NCBI GenBank assembly: GCA_032622095.1
Contig: CP136063.1
Location: forward strand, 182,755,956 to 182,819,955
From: Siphonodentalium dalli
Taxonomy: Eukaryota; Mollusca; Scaphopoda; Gadilida; Siphonodentaliidae
Length of the DNA stretch: 64,000 nucleotides
Reading direction: 5' to 3'
A program made the position numbers and the translations under genes. Positions 36,349-48,310 of this stretch are shown in pieces. Positions within the stretch are counted from its first letter, which is position 1; each line of letters opens with the position of its first letter. The notes beneath the pieces are model-generated. The model ran no database searches. It was not told the origin of the DNA and saw nothing but the letters and a program-made list of their open reading frames with translations.

Positions 36349-36413
36349 ACAGTATACTAAATAGAACTAAAAATTAAAGTGTCAATGACACTGTAGAGTG
36401 TCAATGACACTGT

Positions 36414-38353
36414 AGCTCAACTTACTAGTAGGTAGGAATCATTTAATGGTTGACAGTAAATGGAGGGATGTGGTCTGTAGGGTGTGCCAAAGGATTTAGT
36501 GATGCAAAGAATAAATTCTAAAAGTCATCTACCCCGCTGGACAAAACAAGTGTCCATTGGCACCGCGGTGTATTTGCCATTCGGCCGCGGTGTCAGAGTT
36601 TGTAACTGCAGTTGAGCACCGCGGCCGAACGGCAAGTACACCGTGGCCCAACAGCAAGTACACTGCGGCCGAAAGGCAACTACTAGTACACCGCAGCCGA
36701 ACGGCATGTACACCATGGTTTTAGATTTCTGGTTTGTATCGTCTTTTTTCAGTTTAATGAACGTACACCGCGGCAATTACACTATGGCCGAACGGCAAGT
36801 ACACCACGGCCCAACTGTAGTTAGCCGGTGGAGCCGCGGTGTAGTTGCATTTCAGCCACGGTGGCAACGCTAACTGCACCGCGGTTAGGTGGACACTTGT
36901 TTTGTCAAGCAGGGTTCATGTCAATGTCAACATCCATGACAAATTTCATACAGATCAAAGAAACAGATTGGTCTACATGTATAACCCATGCTAATGGATT
37001 TTGTAGAAATATTTAGTCATACAAAGAGTAAAATCCAAAATGGCCATTGGTGGCCATATATTTTTGCCGAATGACCCTAAAATGACTTGTTCCCATCAAG
37101 AGGTCACCCCGATGATCCATATGAAGTTTGGTGATGACGGTGATGATCAGATCAGGGATGTGGTATGTAGGGTGTGTCAAAGTATTTAGTGATGCAAAGA
37201 GTAAAATCCAATATGGCTGCCGGCGGCCATGTTTTTGCCGAATGATCCTAAAATGACTTGTTCCCATCTACATGTAAATGTCAACATTCAGAAAATTTTT
37301 ATGATGATCAGACAAACAGTACAGCCTGTAGCCCGCGCCAATGGATTCAAATTGGAAATCCAAGATGGCCACCAGCAGCCATGTTTTTTGGCCGAATGAC
37401 CCCAAAATGACTCGTTCCCATCTACATGTCAATGTCAACATTCATGACAAATTTCATAAAGATCCGACCAAAGATACGACATGTAGCCCGCAGGAAAGTA
37501 TTTAGTGATGCAAAGAGTAAAATCCAAGATGGCTGACGGCGGCCATGTTTTTTCGCCAAATGACCCCAAAATGACTCGTTCACATCTAGAGGTCGACCCG
37601 ATGATCCATATGAAGTTTGGTGATGATCGGATCAGAGATGTGGTCTGTAGGACGTGTCAAAGGATTTAGTGATGCAAAGAGTAAAATCCAAGATGGCCAC
37701 CAGCGCCATGTTTTTTGGCCGAATGATCCTAAAATGACTCGTTCCCATCTACATGTCAACATTCATGACAAATTTCATAAAGACCAGACCAAAGATACGA
37801 CCTGTAGCCCGCGCCAAAGTATTTAGTGATGCAAAGAGTAAAATCCAAGATGGCTGACGGCGGCCATGTTTTTTTTCCAAATGACTCGTTCCCATCTAGA
37901 GGTCGCCCCATATGATCCATATGAAGTTTGGTGATGATCGGATCAGAGATGTGGTCTGTAGAATGTGTCAAAGGATTTAGTGATAAAAAGAGTAAAATCC
38001 AAGATGGCCGAATGATCCTAAAATGACTCGTTCCCATCTACATGTAAATGTCAACATTCATGACAAATTGTATGATGATCACACAAACAGTACGGCCTGT
38101 AGCCCGCGCCAATGGATTTAATTTTTAAATCCAAGATGGCCACCAGCGGCCATGTTTTTTGACCGAATGACTCCAAAACGACTCGTTCCCATCTAGATGT
38201 CAATGCCAAAATTCATGACAAATTTCATAAAGATCAGACCATAGATACGACATGAAGCCCGCACCAAAGGAAATTGTTGACGGATGCACACACGCACGCA
38301 CACACGGATGCCAACCCTTGGCAATAGCTCAAATTTACAAAGTAAGTTGAGCT
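36414..38353 (+). mobile_element. Pearl-like element carrying tandem array 3
   Basis: Ends AGCTCAACTT (36414-36423) and AAGTTGAGCT (38344-38353), the same as at 26260/28024. About nine units lie between 36915 and 38270, using the AGATGGCxGxCGGCGGCCATG core plus units with AGGTCxxCCCGATGATCCAT not seen in array 2. A CACACGCACGCACACACGG tract is near the right end. A CCGCGG-rich TIR element is inserted at 36531-36915. Confidence 0.75.
36531..36915. mobile_element. CCGCGG-rich TIR element, full copy
   Basis: Ends ACCCCGCTGGACAAAACAAG plus TGTCC and GGACACTTGTTTTGTCAAGC plus AGGGT. The interior is made of GCACCGCGGxCGAACGGCAA-type words, apart from a unique centre near 36715-36770. It lies inside the pearl-like element 36414-38353. 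The target duplication is not clear. Confidence 0.78.
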
Positions 38354-39235
38354 AATAAAGGAAATATTTTTGGACAATAAATCGTCTAGATTTTTACAGA
38401 CATGCGCAGTGTGCGAGATAGAGAAGGGTGGTATGACATCGGATCAAACTGGAGCTGATCCGATGGTCGGGAAATGATCGCTTTACATATACATATAGTG
38501 GTATTGGGGAAAGAAAAACGATAGCCTAATAAAAGTATCTATAGATAATACTAACAGATGCTTAGATTAGAAGAATGGAGTTCACAAATATGCGCACATA
38601 CATGTACATGTACTAGTAGGTTACCTGCTTATCTCAGTTGTTGTGTTCATATTTCACATCACAAATTTTTATCACTTTCAATTGAACTCGCCCCACAAAG
38701 TGACTATTGTTAGAATTTTGCCTAAATTTCTGGCGATGGACCAAAGTTCGAACTGGATGGAACATTGCGTTATATTTCCGACATTGAATACAAACGGGGC
38801 GAAAGAGGGATCAAGACTCAAAAGAAAGATGGCTCACCTAATTCCTCTCGTTTGTATAAAGTGTATTCAGTGTGGTCCGTTTAGAGTTGTCGTAGTCGTG
38901 GGTCGTTGTCCGTGGTCTTTATCAATGATGGCAGATGTGATGATACCGGGCAGATGAAGTAGTTTGATTCAGCCAACCGTTCTAAATAAGATCTGAAGTC
39001 AATGTCGACTTGCCCCACTGGCGATCAAACAACGAGAGAGAGAGGGAGAGAGAGAGTCCTGTATTCCTACACACCACAATTCTGTCACCTGATGTCGTGA
39101 CCTTTCACATGATCTTTCACAACAATATATACAAATACATGTGCCCAGTCCATGTGTTTTTCGTACCTCAACACAGGAAGCAAATTACTTTTCAAATTTT
39201 GATTAGCAAATAACATCACATTGACTTGATTAGAT
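38354..39235. other. Giant intron, no gene
   Basis: GGAGTTCACAAATATGCGCA near 38578 is shared with 51999. A 104-residue frame at 38643-38957 has no recognisable domain. A GA-rich tract lies at 39032-39057. Confidence 0.4.
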
Positions 39236-39991
39236 ACCCTGCTGGACAAAACAAGTGTCCACTTAACCACGGTGCGATCAGTGTTGCCACCGTGGCCGAA
39301 ATGCAACAACACTGCGGCTCCACCGGCTAATTACAGTTGGGCCGCAGTGTACTTGCCATTCGGCCATGGTGTACCCCGCTGGACAAAACAAGTGTCCATT
39401 GGCACCGCGGTGTATTTGCCAATCGGCCGTGGTGTCAGAGTTTTTAACTGCAGTTGAGCACCGCGGCCGAACGGCAAGTACACCGTGGCCCAACAGCAAG
39501 TACACTGCGGCCGAAAGGCAACTACACCGCAGCCGAACGGCATGTACACCGTGGTTAGATTTCTGGTTTGTATCGTCTTTTTTCAGTTTAATGAACGTAC
39601 ACCGCGGCAATTACACCATGGCCGAACGGCAAGTACACCGCGGCCCAACTGTAGCCGGTGGAGCCGCGGTGTAGTTGCATTTCAGCCACGGTGGCAACGC
39701 TAACTGCACCGCGGTTAGGTGGACAGGGTAGTTGCCGCGGTGTACGTTTATTAAACTGAAAAAAGAGGATACAAACCAGAAATCTAACCACGGTGTACAT
39801 GCCATTCGGCCGCGTTGTAGTTGCCTTTCGGCCATGGTGTACTTGCCGTTCGACCAAAAGTGTACTTGCCTTCGGCCGCAGTGTACTTGCCGTTCGACCG
39901 CGATGCTCAACCGCAGTTACAAACGCTGACACCGCGGCCGAACGGCAAATACACCGCGGTGCCAATGGACACTTGTTTTGTCGAGCGGGGT
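39236..39991. mobile_element. Head-to-head compound of CCGCGG-rich TIR elements
   Basis: 39236-39372 is an inverted right-end piece, 39373-39724 is a forward copy lacking its last TIR, and 39727-39991 is an inverted left half ending GACACTTGTTTTGTCGAGCG. The unique centre (TTTCTGGTTTGTATCGTC near 39560) appears again in reverse near 39765. The result is a large palindrome. Overlapping open frames here are all repeat-encoded. Confidence 0.75.
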
Positions 39992-40099
39992 AGCATTGTT
40001 CTAAAATCATTATTAATCATATAAAATTCATACCAAAATGGATAGCTTTTATCCACATTTGGGTAGCAAATTGCGATGCAATACCAGTTAATTTTCTCC

Positions 40100-41340
40100 C
40101 CGCCTCAACATTCATCACACTATTGTCGTTATTTATTTTGTCATATTTTCTCAATAAAAGGTACTACCGCTAGCAATGAACTTACATGTAAATTGTAATT
40201 CATATTCACTATTCTCGTTTACATTACCAGTACCGGTAATCGAAAGACACAGCAACAATTTCTTTTTCAATTACGACAATAATGCTTTAGGCTAGTGCTG
40301 GGCAGTTTCCCGATTAATCGACAATACCCGGTTAAAATTTCAATATCGTCAGTAATATCGTCTAATCTAAAATAATCGTAATATCGTCGGCAATCAGTGG
40401 GTGCCATCCAATCATAAGCATATATACAAATAAATAGTTTAACTCAAGCCTAAATAGATCGATATGAATGTCAGTCATGCCACGCCTCTTCCATCAGTAC
40501 AACGATGCACATGCACCGTCAATCAAAATAATAAATGGGCGAAGATACCGCCCTCTTCTCGTCTAGAAGAAACCACTCACTGCGATTGGTTAAAACCAAT
40601 TGTATAGAATTAGAGCTTCAAACCCGCCCAACAATACATGATGTCCTTGCTTGGCTGAATTCCAAAAGTTATGTACTACGTGTGTTTGGACTTCGCTAAA
40701 AGACTGAACATCATTGTCAAATTTGTCTTGACGGTAAACCACATTTCCAGTTGTCAAGCGACGCAAGTGTCATCGGGAATAGCATATATATTTACTCAAC
40801 ATAGTTGAACATATCGAGTTAGAAAAGGATACTATAGTATAGAACACTTTTAGTTTTGGCATATACGAGATAATGGTTTTATTAATTACCGGTATCTACC
40901 AGAATTTGTCAAGTCACCGGAACGAAATTGTCCGAATAGCGGAATTTAACCAGTGAATTTACTTTTCATTCCGAATATCGATCGAGCATGAGGTTGTCAC
41001 TGGTTGAGTGGTTGCATACCGGGTATGTTATTCCCGATGCCAACTTGTCAAAACTAATGACAATGATGTGATTCTAGCGAACAGTGAGAAGTTGTTTTCA
41101 GTTTCTTGTATCTGTTTAAAAAAAAACGCGATTATATCGTTAACCACGGTTTTAATTTCCAAAAATCGCATTTTTTATTTTCGTTAATATCGTCCAGCCC
41201 TACTTTAGGCCCACCGATCCTACATGTACCGTACTGTATGTGCGACAATCGTGCTCCCAAAAAATCTAAATTACAATGTCGTATTATTTAATAATTGGTC
41301 ACGTGACAAAATCAGATATAGCCTACATTGTACTCAACTG
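40100..41340 (+). repeat. Dispersed repeat split by hAT-like element 2
   Basis: 40140-40292 matches 24465-24600, and 41203-41335 matches 52752-52865 (CCACCGATCCTA, a GTGCGACA segment, CAAAATCAGATATAGCC). The two halves are one repeat interrupted by the insertion at 40293-41202. Confidence 0.7.
40293..41202. mobile_element. hAT-like non-autonomous element 2
   Basis: A perfect 8-bp duplication CTTTAGGC (40285-40292 and 41203-41210). TIRs are TAGTGCTGGGCAG and, in reverse, TAGGGCTGGACGATATTAAC. Sub-terminal zones carry repeated ATATCGT words. An uninterrupted relative of the target with a single CTTTAGGC exists at 52752-52759. No transposase frame. Confidence 0.88.
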
Positions 41341-41411
41341 CAGTTACAAACTCTGACACCGCGGCTGAACGGCAAATACACCGCGGTGACACTTGTTTTG
41401 TCCAGCAGGGT
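41333..41411 (+). mobile_element. CCGCGG-rich TIR element, end fragment
   Basis: CTGACACCGCGGCTGAACGG through ACACTTGTTTTGTCCAGCAG, then GGTA. It has one terminal repeat and about 50 bp of interior. Confidence 0.65.
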
Positions 41412-41424
41412 AAGCATGTCCGAC

Positions 41425-41835
41425 GACATCGCAATCGTGTGAACAAACTATCTACGATCTCATCGGGCCCCGATTCCCCAACTTACGATTGAATCGTGGT
41501 CGTCTGAACGTACACTTAGGTCATTTGCCATGTGTTTATATCTAACTCAAAATAACAAGATTACACCAAAGTAACACCGATTCGAAAATATTCGGTGTCG
41601 AGCTTGAATCAGGTCCCTGATATTGACATCGAATCGAATCTGGAATATTTGCAGGTCCCTATGTTGACACCTATCAATAGTTGTTGAATGAATATCAGTA
41701 AAGTAAGTGAACATTCAGACGACCATGAATTTCAATCATAAGTGGAGGAATCGGGCCCGACGAGATCGTGGATAGTTTGTTCATACGATTGCGATGTTGT
41801 CGTACATTCAGATTCTGATATTGATATCGTACTAG
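41425..41835. mobile_element. Harbinger-like MITE remnants in opposite orientations
   Basis: 41425-41515 ends ACGATTGAATCGTGGTCGTC plus TGAACGTACAC. 41712-41835 starts GTGAACATTCAGACGACCAT. Both match the ends of copies at 48817 and 50606 and share an ATAGTTTGTTCATACGATTG-type interior. Between them is a TCGATTCG-like piece resembling hAT-like element 1. Confidence 0.55.
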
Positions 41836-43627
41836 TATGTTGTTCCTAAAGCATGTGATTGACTACCCTACGGTCATTTCCAGCTACGAATTTTACATAC
41901 ATACGACCAAGGATATGCCACGATTTTGCATCTAAAGACTAAAATCAAACAGTGCTTGATATTATTTTTGACCTACGATTTTGACATGAGCATACTAGTA
42001 TATATACGGTACCTCACTTCAAACTCTCCCGGGAATTTTTATTTTACATTCAAAACGACGAGTTTTCCTGTGTCCGGTGTCCATTGAAAAACCAATCTGA
42101 TACTGATATTAAAATAATTATAAAAGGAATAATTTTGAGTTACATATATAAACATGCACGCATAAAACACATATCTCAGTTTATGTAGGTTATATTGAGC
42201 TAGTGACATTTAAATTTACTCGTATCAATGGATGTACGGTATCAATGTTACATTATTACACCAGGACTGGGTACATGTACATCACACGAGTGGGCAGTAC
42301 TTTATAAACATGGTCATACGGTATGCTATATGGAGAGTCGTGCAGTGCATGATAGAAGATTAAAGCTCCTGTGGTTTCACACCAGTGATATGTCCTCAAT
42401 ATACCAGTATATGGCAGGGATGTAGGTGTCAACACTGCAGATTACGGTATGTCTTCAAAATACTACAAATTGGTCAGCTTATAACTACATAGTTGCATGC
42501 TTACAGCTAGTTCAATTTGTGCGATGGAATGGGCTTGTGGCCACCGGTTCGACCATATGGTTTGGGCCGGTGAATTGGATAAATATTTCAATTAAATCCT
42601 CCGTACTATCAAATGCTCGGACTACCGGTACATGTAATCATGTATATATACATGTATGTTGTATTGGCTTATCCCAAAGTGTAGCAGTCTCAATTCTATT
42701 GCTACATACAGCTATGCTCTTATTAAGGGACCTGTTTAATGAGGTTATGGGCCGGTACGTACCGCGGTGATACCACCAGAATACCACGTTTATTTTGTAC
42801 CGCGGTGGAGGCGGTCGATCCGCGGTACTGGGCGGTATTCTTACCTCTGGTCACCACAGGTCACCGCATTATTGGTGCTCGTTACCACAATACACCGCGT
42901 CATCCTCCACTGCGAAGTGAAAACATGCATGAAAAAAACTAGGCGGCCTGCAGGAATCCAATTCATGATCTCGGGAAGTTAAAAAAAACATTATTGTAAG
43001 GATGGTACCGCCTTCGTTCTCTCTCAGGCTACATGTATGTCTATGCAAGATAGCGTCACGCGGTTGGATACGCGATGTATAACTTCTATATCTCATGCCA
43101 AAAACAAAAAAATAGGTTTGTTTCGGGTATTTCGGTATGTGCATGGCAACCCTAAACTTTTTTCCGACTACATATATTTTCCCCGTACCAAAATAAAAAC
43201 ATAAAAGTGAAAAACAAATAAAGCGACGTTTCGTATAAACAAGGTGAAGTCCCATGCGACTTGCGGTGATACCGATATAATTTAGCATTTGCTGTACTCG
43301 GCAGTTCAGGGTAAAAATTATTTTCACATATTCTTATCTAATCACAATTCGGATGAAATGCATGCGTGTTTGGCATTGGAAAGGGGAAACGTACATGTAT
43401 GCCTCTATATAATAAGTAAGGTTAGCGCAAGATAAAATTTTATGTACCAATCTGATAATCTGAGTAACGACAATAACACTGACAGTGACTAACTAAATTG
43501 AAAGTTTTGTTGAAAAAAAAAACATACTGAATTCCAAGATGATTTAAATTGTTTTGTATGCTCGTTCGTTTCTTTGATACACATTCGGTAAGACAATCAG
43601 CTGCACATTTTGGTATTTGGCTCACAC
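41836..43627. other. Giant intron, no gene; CCGCGG-rich patch
   Basis: 42752-42912 is a patch of TACCGCGGTG-like palindromic words related to the 29.8 kb family, without clear TIRs. Frames across 42228-42982 look incidental. Confidence 0.4.
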
Positions 43628-44721
43628 TAGTGTTCAAACGACTCTGGGATTCTGGAGTCGACTAGTCGAACACCAAAAGTCGAGTCGACGTCGACTAGTC
43701 GGCCAAATACATCACCAACCTTATACTAATGAAGCACATGTGAAAGAAAATTACAAATTCCGTGCCATCATCACACTATTTACACTCTACTGTGATCGGA
43801 GAATTGAATCACGTGACACGTCACGTGGTTTTGTTGCAAATGAACCGGTGCTCTAGAAACCCACCGATCGCAAATAAGTTCCCTACGAATCTACGATGAT
43901 AATGAGAATAAATAATTGAGGAAATAATTGAGGGATTTTCTGTTAATCATGAAATCAAATAAATACTTCCCTGCCAGTGTATAGAAAATAAACGATACTC
44001 AGTCTCAGCTCAAAATAAAAAACAAAACAAAAGAAAACGTACACACACACTGTGTGGCACACATACTGTGTGACACACATTATAATTATTAATGATTATA
44101 TATACGATGTGTACATAGGCCTACTTTGTAAGTTGCCATAACTTCCGTAAGGCGTACGTAGCAAGCAGAGAGTTAGACTCAGTTAGTGTCGACGAACATT
44201 TTTGTGGAAGCCCCTCCCTCTTTACCTGTGTTGGTTAGAAATGCGCACTACGAATTTTTGCGTCCGCGGTATAGGGAGTATGAAATGTGCGCGAGCGTAG
44301 AAACTAAATGACGCAATGCAAAGACCACGTGGCATTAACCTGGAACATGCGTGAGACGTCGGTCAAGTACGCCGCGACCTAATATTTACTGTTTATGGAC
44401 CACGTACTTTTTAGAAGTCAAATATAGAGTTACTGCTCTTGTAATGATAATGGTTAACTTGAATTATCGCATTGGCGAATTTCGGCGTAGTTCTATGTCA
44501 AGCTCGACATTAGGACATATGTTTGGACTTTGGAAAGCTTTTTGAACATAGACTAGCTATCTTTGCTGCTTTTCTGACCCACATTTAGTGAAACCATGCA
44601 TTGTCAAGGCCAGCTGATGAGATTAGATACTGTATTTCGACTAGTCGACTGTGGAAGTTAGAGTCGATTACCCGAAAAACCAGCGTCGACGATTATTTGT
44701 CGACTAATCGTTTGAACACTA
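43628..44721. mobile_element. hAT-like non-autonomous element 3
   Basis: A perfect 8-bp duplication GCTCACAC (43620-43627 and 44722-44729). Perfect 14-bp TIRs TAGTGTTCAAACGA and TCGTTTGAACACTA. Sub-terminal GTCGACTAGTCG words at both ends (43655-43705 and 44635-44705). An ACAC microsatellite lies near 44040. No transposase frame. Confidence 0.9.
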
Positions 44722-44784
44722 GCTCACACTATTGTGTATTAGCAATACAGTTCACGGAGACTGTCGATGGCGCTACCGTTTTAC

Positions 44785-44965
44785 GTGGTGCATTTACTGC
44801 ATTTCACCGCGGTACTAGCATTCGTTACCGTTGGTAATGCAGTGGTACGCGAACGGTCCGGTGGTACCTCAGTACCACACGGTAGTGCAAACGCGAATCG
44901 GCGGTATCACGCGTTATTACACTGCGGAATTAATGCATGTACGCCGCTGAACTAACGCATGTACA
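44785..44965 (+). repeat. CCGCGG/GGTAC-rich palindromic patch
   Basis: Words such as CACCGCGGTACTAG, TTACCGTTGGTAATG and GGTACCTCAGTACCACA are dense here, as in the 29.8 and 42.8 kb patches. No terminal repeats were recognised. Confidence 0.45.
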
Positions 44966-45089
44966 CCTCGTTAAAGCAGGTCGCTTACTGTGAGCAGTGC
45001 TGTATATATAGATGGAATTTACATTTGACACCACATTTAGAATTGCTATAACTATGTTTATAAAAAAAATTCGGGTGTCTAAAACTTGG

Positions 45090-45250
45090 CGCAGGGCCAG
45101 ATATTTTCTGATGCCCAGAAACAAACTGTCGACAGACTTAGTTTTTTCTGCATGACGAAAATAGTGCACGTCACGGGATGTTTGTTTCACCACTACATGG
45201 ATATACAACAATCCAAAGTTGAAAAAATTGTACTTGAATCAGATTACTGT
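45090..45250 (+). repeat. Dispersed repeat, partner of 34.5 kb
   Basis: GCATGACGAAAATAGTGCAC, GTCACGGGATGTTTGTTTCA and AATTGTACTTGAATCAGATTA align with 34510-34625. Confidence 0.55.
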
Positions 45251-46392
45251 TGTATACATGTACATATGCATGTATGTTAGCAATATTAAGTGCAGAAACT
45301 TCGGGTGCTCGGAGAGAAATGGCGGCTGGACACATCCCAAAAAATTCTTGCTATGGCGAAAATAGAGGGGGCATGCACTGAGGGCGCCGGATGGTAGATC
45401 CGCCCTTGCACCGCAAGTACATGACAATTTTTTTTTTATTAAAACCACTTTTAGAAATTGAATTTTTTTTTTAAATTCACGGATAGCGCACATCCTTAAT
45501 TATGTGTATTTGACTCATCTAACATGTACATGTAGCTAACTACGGAAAATTATTATTGATTAATTGATTATTGGCTTTATTAGCATTCATTGATTATACT
45601 GTATGATTAATCGTGGCAACCCTAGACAGATACTTGAACACAACTACTGTAATAACGTCAATTCTATTTGTGCCAAAGAATTTAGTCATGCAAAGAGTAA
45701 AATCCAAGATGGCAGCTGGCAGAGATGTTTTTTGGCCGAACGACCGCAAACTTACTCGTTCCCATCTGCATGTCAATATTAACATCCATGACAAATTTCA
45801 TGATGATCAGACTAACAGTACGACCTGCAGCCCATGCTAATAGATTGAATTTTTAAATCCAAGATGGCCGCTGTCCGCCATGTTTTTTTCCGAATGACCC
45901 CAAAATGCCTCGATCCCATCTACATGTGAATGTCAACAGGGGAACAGCCATTACAAATTTCATAATGATCCGACCAAAGGTAGGACCTGCGTACCGGTAT
46001 GTACACATCTAGCCCGTGCCAAAGGATTTACCGGTATTCAAACAAAGAGTAAAATCTAAGATGACTGCTGATGGCCATGTTTTTTGGCTGAACGACCCCA
46101 AAATGACTCGTTCCCATCTACATGTCAAAATTAACATCCATGGCAAATTTAATGATGATCGACAAAGATACAACCTGTAGCCCATGCTAATGGATTGATT
46201 TTTTAAATCCAAGATGGCCGCTGGTGCCTGGTGGCTATGTTTTTTGGCCGAACGACCCCAAAATGACTCGTTCCCATCTACGTCATGTCAATAGCCATGA
46301 CAAATCTCATAATGATCTGACCAAAGATACGACCTGTAGCCCATGCTAATGGATTGATTTTTGAAATCCAAGATAGCCGCTGGTGCCTGGTG

Positions 46393-46884
46393 CAGGGAAG
46401 GATCCAGGGCTCTTTTGATACCTGTTACAGGTTTGGGCGCCCAAACTCGGGTGGCCTAAATGTCCCCAAATTGCAAGTGGATAGTTTTATTAAAGCTGAA
46501 TTTTCTATATTTTGAAGGAAATCTTCTATATAATTCAACAACATGCAATGCATCAATATACAGTTTATATAGAGCCTTTATTTGCTTAATCAAGTGTCCA
46601 GTGAGAACTATTTTAACCCTTTCATGACTGGGGCTTCTTGAAATTTTGCAAAAATCCTGTGCCAATGCATTCTCTTATATAAATGAGAGTCTCCCATCTA
46701 AGGAGCCTCGCATATATAAGATAATACATTGGCCTTTATCTTGACCTTGTAAGCCAGTGGATTTTCTTATGCGGGATCTTTAATGCTGCACCTAAGGGAT
46801 GGGGGTGACCCCCTCCCGTACCTACCCCCATCTCGGGCCTACGGCCATCGGGATATGCCGAAAAAATCCCTGGATCCATCCCTG
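46393..46884. mobile_element. hAT-like non-autonomous element 4, inserted in array 4
   Basis: A perfect 8-bp duplication GCCTGGTG (46385-46392 and 46885-46892). TIRs are CAGGGAAGGATCCAGGG and CCCTGGATCCATCCCTG (one mismatch). It contains a TTAA-type hairpin MITE (46613-46795), so that MITE inserted later. No transposase frame. Confidence 0.88.
46613..46795. mobile_element. TTAA hairpin MITE nested in hAT-like element 4
   Basis: TTAA followed by CCCTTTCATGACTGGGGCTT, and a core of GCCAATGCATTCTCTTATAT and CGCATATATAAGATAATACA. The right end is degraded after TTAATGCTGCACC, with no intact second TTAA border. Confidence 0.7.
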
Positions 46885-47674
46885 GCCTGGTGGCCATGTT
46901 TTTTGGTCGAGCGACCCTAAAATGACTCATTCCCATCTATGACATGTCAATGTCAACAGCCATGACAAATTCCATAATGATGTGACCAAAGGTACGACCT
47001 GTAGCCTGTGCCAAAGACTTGTTCCCATTTACATGTCAATATTAACATCCATGACAAATTTTATGATGATCAGATGAATAGTACGATCTGTACTAGTAGT
47101 CAGCACCAATGGATTGAATTTTGAAATCCAAGATGGCCGCCAGTGGCCATGTTTTTTGGCCGAATGACCGAAAATGACCCGTTCCCATCTACATGTACAA
47201 TTTGTACATGTCAATAGCCATGACAAATCTCATACTTGTAATGATCTGACTAAAGGTATTATGACCTGTAGCCTATGCCAATGGATTTAGTCATGCAAAG
47301 AGTAAAATCCAAGATGTCTGCTGATGGACATAACCCGAAAAGGACTTGTTCCTAGCCACATGTCAATATGAACATCGACAAACTTCATGATGATCCGGCA
47401 GACGAACAGTACGAGCTGCAGACCGCACCAATGGATTTAATTTTTAAATTCAAGATGGCCACCAGCGGCCATGTTTTTCGGGAGATTGACACCAAAATGA
47501 CTCGTTCCCATCTGCAGGTCATTGTTAACATCCACGACAAATTTCATGAAGATCCGACCAAAGCTACGATCTGTAGCCTGCGCCAAAGGACTTAGTCATG
47601 CAAAGAGTAAAATTCAAAATGGCTGCTGACGGCCATGTTTTTTGGTCGAACAACCCTAAAATGACTCGTTCCCA

Positions 47675-48310
47675 CAGGGATGGATCCAGAGATTATTTGG
47701 GGACACCTGTTTTGGGTTGGGCCAGTTTTTGTCGGATACGATTTAATCGGACCGATCCAACTGAATTTGATTTCATCAGGAAAATCCGGCTCATGACGAT
47801 GGCAACGCGGGTGTTTTGCTTGTCACATGACCAAAACATCATTCATAATATCGGAATAGTTAGCAGCGACCGCTATTCTAAAATTATATCAAGAATTCTG
47901 ATCAATCGACAAGAAACAACGGCTGGTAGACCTATGTGCAGAAAATAGGTGCCCGTATATAATAATCGCAACAAGAGGGAGGCAGCTGTGGAAAGGTAGA
48001 TTACGCCAATTTACGGCTATTGGCACTATTAACTGTATTGCCCGTGACCTCAATATATTATTATTAATATATTTATTTAGTTTATTATTAATAAATATTA
48101 GTCTTTAGAAATTCATATGAATATAAATCACCAGGACTACCGGTAGATATAGTAAATGTCTAGATAGGCTGACCACGTACACCAGTTGACTATTTACTAC
48201 AGTGACATGCATAGCATGCATATGACCAGAGTGAAAATCGGACTCGTGCGCGCTGAACCCCAGATTTTATCGGGCCCGATTTATCCGGCAGCCGGATTTA
48301 CCGGGCACAA
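47675..48310. mobile_element. Truncated hAT-type element
   Basis: CAGGGATGGATCCAGAG at 47675 matches the TIR of element 4 and abuts the array unit. Sequence inside is rich in TCGGACCGATCC- and ATCGGGCCCGAT-like words up to about 48310. No matching right TIR was found, so the right boundary is a guess. Confidence 0.45.

Larger units (their letters stand above)
45665..47674 (+). repeat. Tandem array 4, same unit as arrays 2-3
   Basis: About ten ~160-bp units with GTAAAATCCAAGATGGC, CCATGTTTTTTGGCCGAACG and AAAATGACTCGTTCCCATCT. One unit is interrupted by hAT-like element 4 (46393-46884). The array stops at another hAT-type end (47675). The AGCTCAACTT borders seen for arrays 2 and 3 are absent. 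Confidence 0.75.

Noticed and set aside
38643-38957. 104-residue frame ending near PGR
   Set aside because: No recognisable motif, and the flanking sequence is repeat-rich, so there is no basis for a gene call.
39278-40024. Dense overlapping open frames on both strands
   Set aside because: They come from GC-rich palindromic words of an inverted-repeat element; none has non-repeat content.
42228-42982. Overlapping frames at 42228, 42426 and 42739
   Set aside because: No domains and no splice continuity; the last overlaps a CCGCGG-rich patch.
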